Assembly: GCA_015063225.1 (NCBI GenBank)
Contig: SUSU01000013.1
Coordinates: 1 to 36,692, forward strand
DNA: 36,692 nucleotides
Direction of reading: 5' to 3'
Source: Thermoplasmata archaeon
GTDB taxonomy: Archaea; Thermoplasmatota; Thermoplasmata; Methanomassiliicoccales; Methanomethylophilaceae
Position numbers and translations under genes: made by a program. Below, one piece after another: positions 7,168-14,859 of the stretch (position 1 is the first letter of the stretch; every line of letters starts with the position of its first letter). The notes under the pieces were generated by a model. That model was not told the origin of the DNA and did not search any database. It saw only the letters and a program-made list of their open reading frames with translations.

Positions 7168-8676
7168 TCAGACGCTCTCGCCGGCGCAGGCGGCCATGAG
7201 GAGCGTGTTCATCTCCTCGCGATAGGTGGATCCGTCGGCGACGAGGACCTTCTTGGCGAAGGGTATCAGGAACTTGGCGAAATCCGCCTCCTCCGCACTC
7301 AGGGTGAGCTTCGGCACGGCCTTCTCGTCCGTGGCGTAGAAGAACGCCGCGGCCACCGATTTGGATTTGCTGTCCTTGAGGACGCAGCGGGTGAGCTCGT
7401 CCTCCATCATGGGTATGCCTCCGACCTTCCCGGCCTTGGCGAGGGCATCGGCGACGCGGGTGACGTGACCGGGTTTGAAGAACTCCGGAAGCGACTTGAC
7501 GACATCCTCGGAGATGAAGTCCCTGCGGGCCTTGACGAGGACCTCCTGGGCGGGCTGCTTCGGCCTCTCGGTGTAGTTCCTGTCGGCGAAGTCCTTCGAG
7601 GTGGTGAGTTCCACGAGGAGGTGCCAGTCGATGTCCCAGAGGGCCGCGACGGCATCGACGGTGCGGGGCGCCCTGACGATGATGGCGCACGGCCTCCTCT
7701 CGAGGAACGCGGATATGAGCTTCTTCTGCTGTTCGTCGCCTTCCAGGTCCGCAAGGAACTTGGGGATGTCATCGCCGTAGTTCCTGTCGCCGATGACGAG
7801 GGTGACGGTGTCCCCCTCGGAGAGCTCTCCCAGCTTCTCGCGGCGGATCTTGTCGATGAGGGCGCGGTCGGTGATTTTGCCGATCATGTACTCCTTGAGG
7901 TCGTTCTCGGTGACGGCGACCTCGTTCTCCCCTCCCGCGGAGTGGTAGGCGTGCCTGACGGCGACCTCGACGTCGTCGAGGACGTTCACCGCGCACATAC
8001 GGGACACGAGGAAGGCGAGCGTGGAGACGTTCTTGGCGCAGTCGTTGCAGATGTGGATGGTCTTCCCGGTGCTCTTGATGGTGATGTTGAGGGATGCGGC
8101 CCCTTCGTGGCCGCAGTCGATCCCGTCCCCGGGGAACTCGTAGGGGGACTCCCACCAGGTGTCGTAGAGGTAGTCCTCCGGCATGTTGGGCGCATCGGAA
8201 CAGACGATGTTCTCCCCCCAGGAGTACAGGTGGAGCCTCTCGGCCTTGATGAGGTCGTTGTAGAGAAGAAGCCTAAGCTTGGGGTCGTCGTAGTGCTGGA
8301 TACCAATCAGCAAGGGTGTGCGGACGGAACCCCTGACGACGTAAGGCACGCGCTCCCCCGCGATGACCGCGGTGGCGAGCAGGGGGATCTTCCCGGCGGC
8401 ATCGACGGAGATGGTACCAGCGTAGGCCTTCGCGATGTCGTTGAACCCGCGTCCGGCCAGTTTGATGAGGGTCTTCTCATCGCCCCTGTACTTCCCGATC
8501 TTGTCGATGTCTTTGAAGACCTTGTCGAAGATGCATTTACGGCAGTTGCCCGCGCACATGGGCCTGAGTACCCCGGGGTTCTGTGCGAGCTCGTTGGCGC
8601 GGCCGAGGATGTCCCCTTCCTCGCGCTTCGATGCCTGTTTTACACCCCTCATGCGAAGGTGCTTCTTCTCTGCCAT
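7168..8676 (-). CDS. Unrecognised 502-residue cysteine-containing protein
   Basis: I do not recognise this family. The start ATG at 8676 is chosen because a TATA-like GTTTTAATC lies about 26 nt upstream on the minus strand; a longer frame to 9207 would run through the divergent promoter and the neighbouring gene. The basic N-terminus is followed by C41-x3-C45-x2-C48 (CAGNCRKC). More cysteines and histidines appear in the middle (VCSDAP, DCGHEG, HICNDCAKN), suggesting a zinc-binding or Fe-S module. The C-terminal half is charged and has no membrane segments or signal peptide. Codon use matches the neighbours, so it looks native. A stand-alone, probably leaderless gene of unknown function. Confidence 0.85.
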   Translation of the reverse strand: MAEKKHLRMRGVKQASKREEGDILGRANELAQNPGVLRPMCAGNCRKCIFDKVFKDIDKIGKYRGDEKTLIKLAGRGFNDIAKAYAGTISVDAAGKIPLLATAVIAGERVPYVVRGSVRTPLLIGIQHYDDPKLRLLLYNDLIKAERLHLYSWGENIVCSDAPNMPEDYLYDTWWESPYEFPGDGIDCGHEGAASLNITIKSTGKTIHICNDCAKNVSTLAFLVSRMCAVNVLDDVEVAVRHAYHSAGGENEVAVTENDLKEYMIGKITDRALIDKIRREKLGELSEGDTVTLVIGDRNYGDDIPKFLADLEGDEQQKKLISAFLERRPCAIIVRAPRTVDAVAALWDIDWHLLVELTTSKDFADRNYTERPKQPAQEVLVKARRDFISEDVVKSLPEFFKPGHVTRVADALAKAGKVGGIPMMEDELTRCVLKDSKSKSVAAAFFYATDEKAVPKLTLSAEEADFAKFLIPFAKKVLVADGSTYREEMNTLLMAACAGESV

Positions 8677-8697
8677 GTCCCTGCCATATGTGATTGC

Positions 8698-8706
8698 GAT
8701 TAAAAC
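8698..8706 (-). promoter_or_regulatory. TATA-like box for the unrecognised minus-strand gene
   Basis: GTTTTAATC on the minus strand is centred about 26 nt from the ATG at 8676, a spacing that predicts a leaderless transcript. Confidence 0.55.
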
Positions 8707-8722
8707 AGTAACCCCTGCAGTT

Positions 8723-8742
8723 AGTCGCGCGTGTGCGCGACT
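8723..8742. promoter_or_regulatory. Inverted repeat in the divergent promoter region (possible operator)
   Basis: AGTCGCGC and GCGCGACT form perfect 8-bp arms around GTGT. The element lies between the two divergent TATA boxes, next to that of the R15P isomerase gene, where a dimeric repressor or activator could control both directions. It is not followed by a T-run, so a terminator is unlikely. Confidence 0.6.
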
Positions 8743-8747
8743 TAATG

Positions 8748-8753
8748 ATATAT
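8748..8753 (+). promoter_or_regulatory. TATA box for the R15P isomerase/RuBisCO operon
   Basis: ATATAT is centred about 27 nt before the ATG at 8777, the distance expected for a leaderless archaeal transcript. No ribosome-binding site is seen upstream of that ATG. Confidence 0.7.
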
Positions 8754-8776
8754 CCGCGAACGCATATGTACCGCCA

Positions 8777-9700
8777 ATGAAGGGTATCATAGAGACCACG
8801 GCGGATGATATCCGCGAAATGAAGGTTCGCGGCGCGGGGCGCATCGCACGTGCCGGGGCCGACGCACTTGTGAAATACGCCGAGGAATACCGCGGCAATG
8901 ATCTCAATAACTTCCTGAAGGACATCTCGGCGGCGGAGAGCACCATACTCGGCTCCCGCCCCACGGCGGTATCCCTCTGGAACGGGGTCAGGATAACCCT
9001 CAGGGATGTTCGTTCGGCATCCTCCTTCGAGGCCGCCCGCGAATCCGTGATCAGGAACGGGAAGGAGTTCTCCGAATCGTCGTTCAGGGCCGTGGACGAG
9101 ATCGCCCGCATGGGTGCGAAACGCATCTGCGACGGGGACGTGCTCCTCACCCACTGCAACAGCTCCACCGCCGTGGGGGTCATTGCGGAAGCGGTCCGCC
9201 AGGGCAAGGATGTTAAGGTCTACGCCACTGAGTCTAGGCCCTGGAGGCAGGGGCTCCTGACCGTCAGGGACCTCTCCGAGGCGGGCGTGGACGTGACCCT
9301 CATCATCGACAGCGCCGTCCGTTCGGTGATGAAGAAGGTCGACAGGGTGTTCGTCGGTGCCGATACCGTCACATCGTCCGGCGACCTGATCAACAAGGTC
9401 GGCACCTCGCAGGTCGCACTGTGCGCCCACGAGGCCCGCACCGAGTTCAACGTGTGCGCCGAGACCTACAAGTTCAGCCCTAGGACGCTCGCCGGGGAGA
9501 CCGTCGCCATAGAGGAGAGGGATCCCGGGGAGGTCGTATCCCCTTCGGACATCCCGTCGGACGTGAAGGTGTTCAACCCCGTTTTCGACGTGACGCCCGC
9601 ACGCTACATAGACAACATCATCACGGAGATCGGGATAATGTCGCCCGGCTCCGTTTACGGGGTGCTCTCGTCCCGCATGGGGGCATCCACCGACATCTGA
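8777..9700 (+). CDS. e2b2: Ribose-1,5-bisphosphate isomerase (eIF2B-like family)
   Basis: It converts ribose-1,5-bisphosphate to ribulose-1,5-bisphosphate, the middle step of the archaeal AMP/NMP degradation pathway. The 307-residue protein belongs to the eIF2B-alpha/MtnA-like fold. It has LLTHCNSSTAV with the expected catalytic Cys127, and VGADTVTSSGDLINKVGT with the expected catalytic Asp196. The neighbouring RuBisCO and AMP phosphorylase settle the choice between R15P isomerase and methylthioribose-1-phosphate isomerase or eIF2B subunits. The ATG at 8777 lies 27 nt after a TATA box. RuBisCO begins 12 nt after the stop, behind GGAAGTGA. Confidence 0.92.
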   Translation: MKGIIETTADDIREMKVRGAGRIARAGADALVKYAEEYRGNDLNNFLKDISAAESTILGSRPTAVSLWNGVRITLRDVRSASSFEAARESVIRNGKEFSESSFRAVDEIARMGAKRICDGDVLLTHCNSSTAVGVIAEAVRQGKDVKVYATESRPWRQGLLTVRDLSEAGVDVTLIIDSAVRSVMKKVDRVFVGADTVTSSGDLINKVGTSQVALCAHEARTEFNVCAETYKFSPRTLAGETVAIEERDPGEVVSPSDIPSDVKVFNPVFDVTPARYIDNIITEIGIMSPGSVYGVLSSRMGASTDI

Positions 9701-9712
9701 GGAAGTGAACCA

Positions 9713-10951
9713 ATGGAGAACTATTCGTATCTGGCTCTTGGCGAGGAACTCGACCGTGAGAACTGGGTCTTCACCAAGTACAGGGTAACGACCGACCTCC
9801 CCATGGAGAAGGCCGCTGAGAATATCGCCGCCGAGCAGTCCACCGGTACGTGGACCGGCATCTCGACCCTGAAGGACGATATCTTCAGGAAATACGCCGC
9901 CAAGGTCACCGCCATCGACGGGGACATGGTCACCATCGCCTATCCCGTGGAGGACTTCTGCATCGAGAGGGGCGCCGTGCCGCAGATCCTATCGGTCATC
10001 GCCGGGAACCTCTTCGGACTGGAGACCATCAAAGGGGTCAGGCTCGAGGACGTGGAGTTCTGTCCGTCCATCCTCAAGAAGTACAAGGGCCCCAAGTTCG
10101 GGGACAAGGGGCTGAGGGACATCCTCGGACGCCCCGAGAAGCCCCTGGTGGGCACCATCGTCAAGCCCAAGATCGGTCTCAACCCGAAGGACACCGCCGC
10201 ATACGTCTACGAGGCGGGTTCCGGAGGACTCACCAACGGAAAGGACGACGAGACCCTCGTGGACCAGGTCTTCTGCCCCATCGAGGCCCGTACCAAGGCC
10301 GTAGCCGAGGCCATCGACAAGTTGAAGGAGGAGGGCCACCGCATGGTCCACGCCATCAACATCAGCACCAACGGCCAGGATATCCGCGACCTCGCCGAGG
10401 ACGTCCAGAAATGGGGCGCTACGGAGATCATGGTCGACGTCATAACATGCGGGTACGGCGCCGTCCAGGCGGTGGCCGAGGACCCGAAGATCAAGGTCCC
10501 CGTGCACGTCCACAGGACCATGCACGGCGCTATGACCAAGGACCCCCTGAACGGTATCTCCATGAGGGTCGTGTCGAAACTCGTCCGCATGTGCGGAGGC
10601 GACGCCCTGCACATCGGTACCCTTGGCGTCGGCAAGATGGCCGGCGATCCCGCGGAGGGAAGGCTCAACCAGGACGCCTGCCAGTCCGACGACGTCCCCT
10701 TCAAGAAGGTCCTCCCCGTTTGTTCGGGAGGCATGTATCCCGGCATCGTCCCCGGCGTCATGAAGGCCGCCGGGAACAACATCCAGATCCAGGCGGGCGG
10801 CGGAGTCGCGGGACATCCCCGCGGCGTGAGGGCCGGCGCCATGGCCATGTGCCAGGCGGTCGACGCTGCCTACGAGGGCATCCCCCTCGCCGAGTATGCG
10901 AAGGATCATGCGGAGCTCCGCGAAGCCCTCGAGAGGTGGGGTTCCAAATGA
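9713..10951 (+). CDS. rbcL: Form III ribulose-1,5-bisphosphate carboxylase (RuBisCO)
   Basis: It carboxylates ribulose-1,5-bisphosphate to two 3-phosphoglycerates, here serving nucleotide salvage rather than a Calvin cycle. At 412 residues it is the usual length for archaeal form III. Catalytic positions are all present: K151 and K153 (KPK), K177 to be carbamylated with D179 and E180 (KDDE), H267 and H271 (HRTMH), loop-6 K308 (GTLGVGKMAG), S338-G-G, and the phosphate-binding AGGG at 361-364. The stretch before the carbamylated lysine reads GGLTNGK, where most RuBisCOs have GGxDxxK. No small subunit and no phosphoribulokinase are seen. The last codon overlaps the deoA start (ATGA). Confidence 0.96.
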   Translation: MENYSYLALGEELDRENWVFTKYRVTTDLPMEKAAENIAAEQSTGTWTGISTLKDDIFRKYAAKVTAIDGDMVTIAYPVEDFCIERGAVPQILSVIAGNLFGLETIKGVRLEDVEFCPSILKKYKGPKFGDKGLRDILGRPEKPLVGTIVKPKIGLNPKDTAAYVYEAGSGGLTNGKDDETLVDQVFCPIEARTKAVAEAIDKLKEEGHRMVHAINISTNGQDIRDLAEDVQKWGATEIMVDVITCGYGAVQAVAEDPKIKVPVHVHRTMHGAMTKDPLNGISMRVVSKLVRMCGGDALHIGTLGVGKMAGDPAEGRLNQDACQSDDVPFKKVLPVCSGGMYPGIVPGVMKAAGNNIQIQAGGGVAGHPRGVRAGAMAMCQAVDAAYEGIPLAEYAKDHAELREALERWGSK

Positions 10952-12450
10952 AGCTCATCGTGAAGCCGATGGATCATCTCATCACAGGGTACGTGGCCTG
11001 CATCGACCCCGCGGACGCCCTCGTCCTGGGCGTCAAGGAGAACGACCGCATACGCGTTACCGGACCCAAAGGGGAGATGGCAGTCGTCGTCGTGGTCGCA
11101 GACCGGGCCGTGAATCCCGGCGAACTCCTAGTGTCCATCCCACTGATGAAGAGGGTCGGGGCCTCCGAGGGGTGCGAGGTGTGCGTAGCATACTCCCCCA
11201 ACCCCGACAGCGTCCGTTCCATCCGCCGCAAGATGGACGGCCAGAAGCTGGATTCCATAGAGATTGTCAACATCGTCAACGACATCTACCAGGGTAATCT
11301 GTCGACCATCGAGACCTCCGCATGGCTGACCGCCCTGTACATCAACGGCATGGACCTCGACGAGATCGCGGTCTTCGCCAACGCCCTCGTGGACACCGGC
11401 GACCGCGTGGAGTTCGGGCGTTCCCCCGTCTTTGATTTCCATTCTATGGGCGGTGTTCCCGGCAACAAGATCACCCCCATCGTCGTGTCCATATGCGCCG
11501 CCGCCGGACTGATGGTCCCCAAGACCTCCTCCCGTGCCATCAGCAGCGCCTGCGGGACCTCCGATTTCGTGGAACTCTTCTGTCCCGTCGAGGTCACCCT
11601 GGACCGTCTCCGCGAGATCGGCGAGACCGTCGGTGGAGCCTTCGTCTGGGGCGGGAGCATGAACATCGCCCCCGTCGACGACATGGTCATCAAGATCGAG
11701 CACCCCCTCGGGATAAACCCCCGCGCACAGATGCTCGCATCGATTCTGGGGAAGAAGCTCGCCATCGGTGCGGACTTCCTCCTGATAGACATCCCCACCG
11801 GCGGAGGGACCAAGGTCCCCACCATCGAGGCCGCTAAGGAGTACTCCCGCGACTTCATGGCCCTGGGCGAGAAGCTGGGCATCCACATCGAGTGCGCCAT
11901 CACCTATGCCGATCAGCCCGTCGGACACGCCATCGGACCTGCCCTCGAGGCGCGCGAATGCCTTCGCGTGCTGGAGGGCGACGACCATCCCGCATCCGTC
12001 ATCGAGAAGGCCTGCGAATGCGCCGGCATGCTTCTCGAGATGGGCGGTATTCCCGATGGTGCCAGACGTGCCAGGGAGATACTCCGTACCGGTGAGGCGA
12101 GGAAGAAGTTCCTGGAGATCGTGGTCGCTCAGGGCGGCAGTGCGGACATCAAATCTTCGGACATGCCCGTCGGGAAGCACACCGTCGACATAATCTCGAA
12201 GCGCAGCGGATACGTCAACCGCGTCGTGAACTCCGACCTTGTGGCCGTCGCCAAGGCTCTCGGCGCCCCGTCCGACAAGGGTGCGGGCATCGAGGTCATC
12301 AAGAAGAGAGGCCACCGCGTGGAGGTCGGTGACGTCCTCTTCCGCCTGTACGCGGACAACGACGCCAAGCTCGCCCGTGCGAAGGACATGGCCGAGAAAC
12401 TCATGCCCGTGGTCATCGAGGGAATGATCCTCAGCCGCGTCACGGAGTGA
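10948..12450 (+). CDS. deoA: AMP phosphorylase
   Basis: It phosphorolyses AMP (also CMP/UMP) to the free base and ribose-1,5-bisphosphate, feeding the isomerase and RuBisCO encoded just upstream. The 500-residue protein has an archaeal N-terminal domain of about 85 residues that bacterial thymidine phosphorylases lack. This is followed by the pyrimidine-phosphorylase core: DFHSMGGVPGNKIT (163-176), KTSSRAISSACGTSD (192-206) and GGGTKVPT. It starts by ATGA overlap with rbcL, so all three pathway enzymes are translationally coupled or closely spaced. The stop is part of GTGATCC, the ribosome-binding site of the next gene. Confidence 0.95.
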   Translation: MKLIVKPMDHLITGYVACIDPADALVLGVKENDRIRVTGPKGEMAVVVVVADRAVNPGELLVSIPLMKRVGASEGCEVCVAYSPNPDSVRSIRRKMDGQKLDSIEIVNIVNDIYQGNLSTIETSAWLTALYINGMDLDEIAVFANALVDTGDRVEFGRSPVFDFHSMGGVPGNKITPIVVSICAAAGLMVPKTSSRAISSACGTSDFVELFCPVEVTLDRLREIGETVGGAFVWGGSMNIAPVDDMVIKIEHPLGINPRAQMLASILGKKLAIGADFLLIDIPTGGGTKVPTIEAAKEYSRDFMALGEKLGIHIECAITYADQPVGHAIGPALEARECLRVLEGDDHPASVIEKACECAGMLLEMGGIPDGARRAREILRTGEARKKFLEIVVAQGGSADIKSSDMPVGKHTVDIISKRSGYVNRVVNSDLVAVAKALGAPSDKGAGIEVIKKRGHRVEVGDVLFRLYADNDAKLARAKDMAEKLMPVVIEGMILSRVTE

Positions 12451-12454
12451 TCCG

Positions 12455-13261
12455 ATGGCCGCGGAGTTCTGTTTCACCGTCGATCTCGACAGGGACGTGA
12501 ACATCCGCGACCCGGAGAACCCCGCCGTCGCCCTCTCCGCGGACCGCGGTGACGGCACGGAACCCCGTTTCATATCCACACTGAAGGGTCTGGAGGTCCT
12601 CGTGGGGCTCCTCGACGACCTCTCCATGCCCTGCACCTTCTTCTGTGAGGGCCATACGCTGGAGGTCATCCGCGACCACGCCGGCCTCCTGGACGGGTTC
12701 GAGATAGGCGTCCACGGATACGACCACGAGTACTTTCCCTCCATGGCCCGTCCCGATTCCATGGCCGCGGTGATGCACGGCTGCGAGGCCGTGAAGGACG
12801 TGACCGGGCGCTCCCCTACATGCTTCCGCGCCCCGTACATGAAGATGCCCCGCGACATCGGGGATTTCCTGAAAGGTACGGGGATCCATGTGGATTCCTC
12901 CTCCTACGCTCCCGCGGACAGGTGCATCCCGTCTATGCTCCCGGGATACATCGCGGAGGTCCCCGTAGCCGACGGCAAGGACTTCAACGGCAACAAGATC
13001 TCCGCATACCTCTGGCCGATGCACGAGGGCAAACGCGGTCCCCTGGACTACGCCGACCTCGCACAGGCCGTTCCGGATGAGGGCTGTTTCGTCCTCGCCG
13101 ACCACTCCTGGCACATGGTCGAACTGAGGGATGACGGCGTCATGTCCGAGGACGCAGTATCGGAGAACGTCGCCCGCACGCGCAAGGCCCTCGAGGCGAT
13201 TATCGACCTGGGGTGCGCACCCGTCACCATCTCCGAGGCCTCCCGTCTCGCGGCCTTCTGA
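12455..13261 (+). CDS. Polysaccharide deacetylase (NodB-domain) family protein
   Basis: NodB-fold enzymes are metal-dependent de-N-acetylases or related amidohydrolases. This 268-residue protein shows FTVDLDRD near the N-terminus in place of the usual TFDD motif, TFFCEGHTLE, the metal-binding HGYDH (H-x3-H), and RAPY. A C-terminal ADHSWHM supplies a late histidine. There is no signal peptide or membrane segment, so it acts inside the cell. It lies 4 nt after AMP phosphorylase, with the shared GTGATCC ribosome-binding site, so it belongs to the nucleotide-salvage operon. Its substrate is unknown and need not be a polysaccharide. Confidence 0.83.
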   Translation: MAAEFCFTVDLDRDVNIRDPENPAVALSADRGDGTEPRFISTLKGLEVLVGLLDDLSMPCTFFCEGHTLEVIRDHAGLLDGFEIGVHGYDHEYFPSMARPDSMAAVMHGCEAVKDVTGRSPTCFRAPYMKMPRDIGDFLKGTGIHVDSSSYAPADRCIPSMLPGYIAEVPVADGKDFNGNKISAYLWPMHEGKRGPLDYADLAQAVPDEGCFVLADHSWHMVELRDDGVMSEDAVSENVARTRKALEAIIDLGCAPVTISEASRLAAF

Positions 13262-13280
13262 GTTCCCGCCCGCGTGTGCA

Positions 13281-13291
13281 TTATTATATAA
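13281..13291 (+). promoter_or_regulatory. TATA box for the folD operon
   Basis: TTATTATATAA is centred about 35 nt before the folD ATG, predicting a leader of roughly 10 nt. It is the only AT-rich patch in the 60-bp gap. Confidence 0.7.
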
Positions 13292-13321
13292 TTAAGAGGG
13301 GCATCGTGGACACCAGATAGT

Positions 13322-14197
13322 ATGGCTGCCGATCTCATTCTGGGAAAAGAAGTAGCAGAGGAAGTATTCGTCGACCTCCGCAAGAGGATCGATGCACTGA
13401 AGGCCGCCGGGACGCTTCCCGGACTCGCCGTCATCCTCGTCGGAGAGGACCCCGCATCGCAGGTCTACGTCCGCAACAAGGTACGCAAATGCGAGGAGCT
13501 CGGCATGCGCTCCGTCAAGATCGAGATGCCCGCCAGCACCACCCAGGAGGAACTCCTAGCCAAGGTCGCGGAGCTCAATGCCGACCCCGCCATCCACGGG
13601 TTCCTGGTGCAGCTGCCCCTCCCGAAGCACATCGACGAGAAGGCGGTCATCAACGCCATCGACCCCGCCAAGGACGCCGACTGCTTCCACCCCGTGAACG
13701 TGGGCAAGATGCTCATCGGCGAGCCTGATTTCCTTCCCGCCACCCCCGCCGGCGTCATGGAGATGCTGAAGCGCAGGGGCATTCAGACGGCCGGCAAGCA
13801 CGCCGTCGTCATCGGCCGCAGCAACATCGTCGGCAAGCCCATGGCCGCCATCCTCATGCAGAGGGGCGTCGACGCCACGGTGACCGTGGCCAACTCCCGC
13901 ACGGAGAACCTTCCCGAGATAACCCGCACCGCGGACATCCTCATCGCCGCCGTGGGAAAACCCGGTTTCGTCACCGCTGACATGGTCAAGGACGGTGCCG
14001 TCGTCATCGACGTCGGGACCAACCGCATAGACGACCCCTCGTCCCCCAAGGGCAGCCGCCTCGTCGGGGACGTGGATTTCGAGGCCGTCAAGGAGAAGGC
14101 CTCCTGGATCACGCCCGTTCCCGGAGGCGTCGGACCCATGACGATATGCATGCTGATGGCCAATGCCGTCAGGGCAGCAGAGAGGGCATCAAGATGA
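13322..14197 (+). CDS. folD: Bifunctional methylene-tetrahydrofolate dehydrogenase/cyclohydrolase FolD
   Basis: It interconverts methylene-, methenyl- and formyl-tetrahydrofolate with NAD(P). The 291-residue protein has the YVRNK catalytic motif (Y49, K53), [10 protein letters not shown], the Rossmann segment [13 protein letters not shown], and the C-terminal signature [10 protein letters not shown]. Most methanogens run C1 chemistry on tetrahydromethanopterin. FolD fits a lineage that, as reported for Methanomassiliicoccales, lacks the methyl branch of that pathway and needs folate C1 units for biosynthesis. It heads a tight operon, overlapping kptA by ATGA. Confidence 0.96.
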   Translation: MAADLILGKEVAEEVFVDLRKRIDALKAAGTLPGLAVILVGEDPASQVYVRNKVRKCEELGMRSVKIEMPASTTQEELLAKVAELNADPAIHGFLVQLPLPKHIDEKAVINAIDPAKDADCFHPVNVGKMLIGEPDFLPATPAGVMEMLKRRGIQTAGKHAVVIGRSNIVGKPMAAILMQRGVDATVTVANSRTENLPEITRTADILIAAVGKPGFVTADMVKDGAVVIDVGTNRIDDPSSPKGSRLVGDVDFEAVKEKASWITPVPGGVGPMTICMLMANAVRAAERASR

Positions 14198-14859
14198 TTA
14201 ACGAATGCGAGGAACACGGATACTTCCGCGACGAGGCGTGTCCCGTCTGCGGTGCCAGCGGCGATGATGTGAAGTTCGTCATGAGCGACTACGAGGTGGA
14301 GAAGATCGGCCGCACCATGGCCGCCGTCCTCCGCCACGGTAAGTTCGACCTCGAGATGGATCCCCAGGGATTCGTGGACATGAGGGACATCGTGGCTATC
14401 GTCAGGGAGAAGAACCCCCGCCTGAAATGGCTGCGCACCCGCCACATCGAGGCGCTGGCGATCACCGACCCCAAGGGGAGGTACCAGATCCGCAGCAGGT
14501 CAGTCAGGGCCACCTACGGGCACACCATCAAGCTGGACCTCCAGCTCCCCACTGACAGGGTTCCCCCCTACCTTTACTACCCCGTCTCCGAGGAGGAGTG
14601 CGATGACGTCCTGGAGGACGGCATCGAGCCCACCGACAGGGCCATGGTCCACCTCTCCTCCACCTACGACCTCGCCTACAACGCGGGCAAGGTCCACGAT
14701 TACGAGCCCGTCGTCCTCGAGATCGACACCGCTCTCTGCGCCGAGATGGGCCACCCCATCGGCCGCGCCGCCAAGACCGTGTTCCTGGTCGACGAGGTCC
14801 CCGCGGACTGCGTGGAGATCGCCGACGAGGACGATTTCGAAGACGGTGATGACGAGTGA
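14194..14859 (+). CDS. kptA: Probable RNA 2'-phosphotransferase (KptA/Tpt1 family)
   Basis: Tpt1/KptA removes an internal 2'-phosphate from RNA using NAD+, producing ADP-ribose-1'',2''-cyclic phosphate. The 221-residue protein keeps the Arg-His-Arg-Arg catalytic tetrad of the family: R47-H48 in VLRHGK, R105 in SVRATYGH, and R149 in [11 protein letters not shown]. The usual HGT motif is replaced by YPV (LYYPVS). The first 20 residues add a C-x2-H...C-x2-C zinc-knuckle-like element (CEEHG...CPVCG) ahead of the catalytic fold. An acidic tail follows. Both ends overlap neighbours: ATGA with folD, GTGA with the next gene. Confidence 0.85.
   Translation: MINECEEHGYFRDEACPVCGASGDDVKFVMSDYEVEKIGRTMAAVLRHGKFDLEMDPQGFVDMRDIVAIVREKNPRLKWLRTRHIEALAITDPKGRYQIRSRSVRATYGHTIKLDLQLPTDRVPPYLYYPVSEEECDDVLEDGIEPTDRAMVHLSSTYDLAYNAGKVHDYEPVVLEIDTALCAEMGHPIGRAAKTVFLVDEVPADCVEIADEDDFEDGDDE

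Noticed and set aside
8677-9207. N-terminal extension of the 502-residue minus-strand protein
   Set aside because: It would cross the divergent promoter and lie antisense to the R15P isomerase gene.
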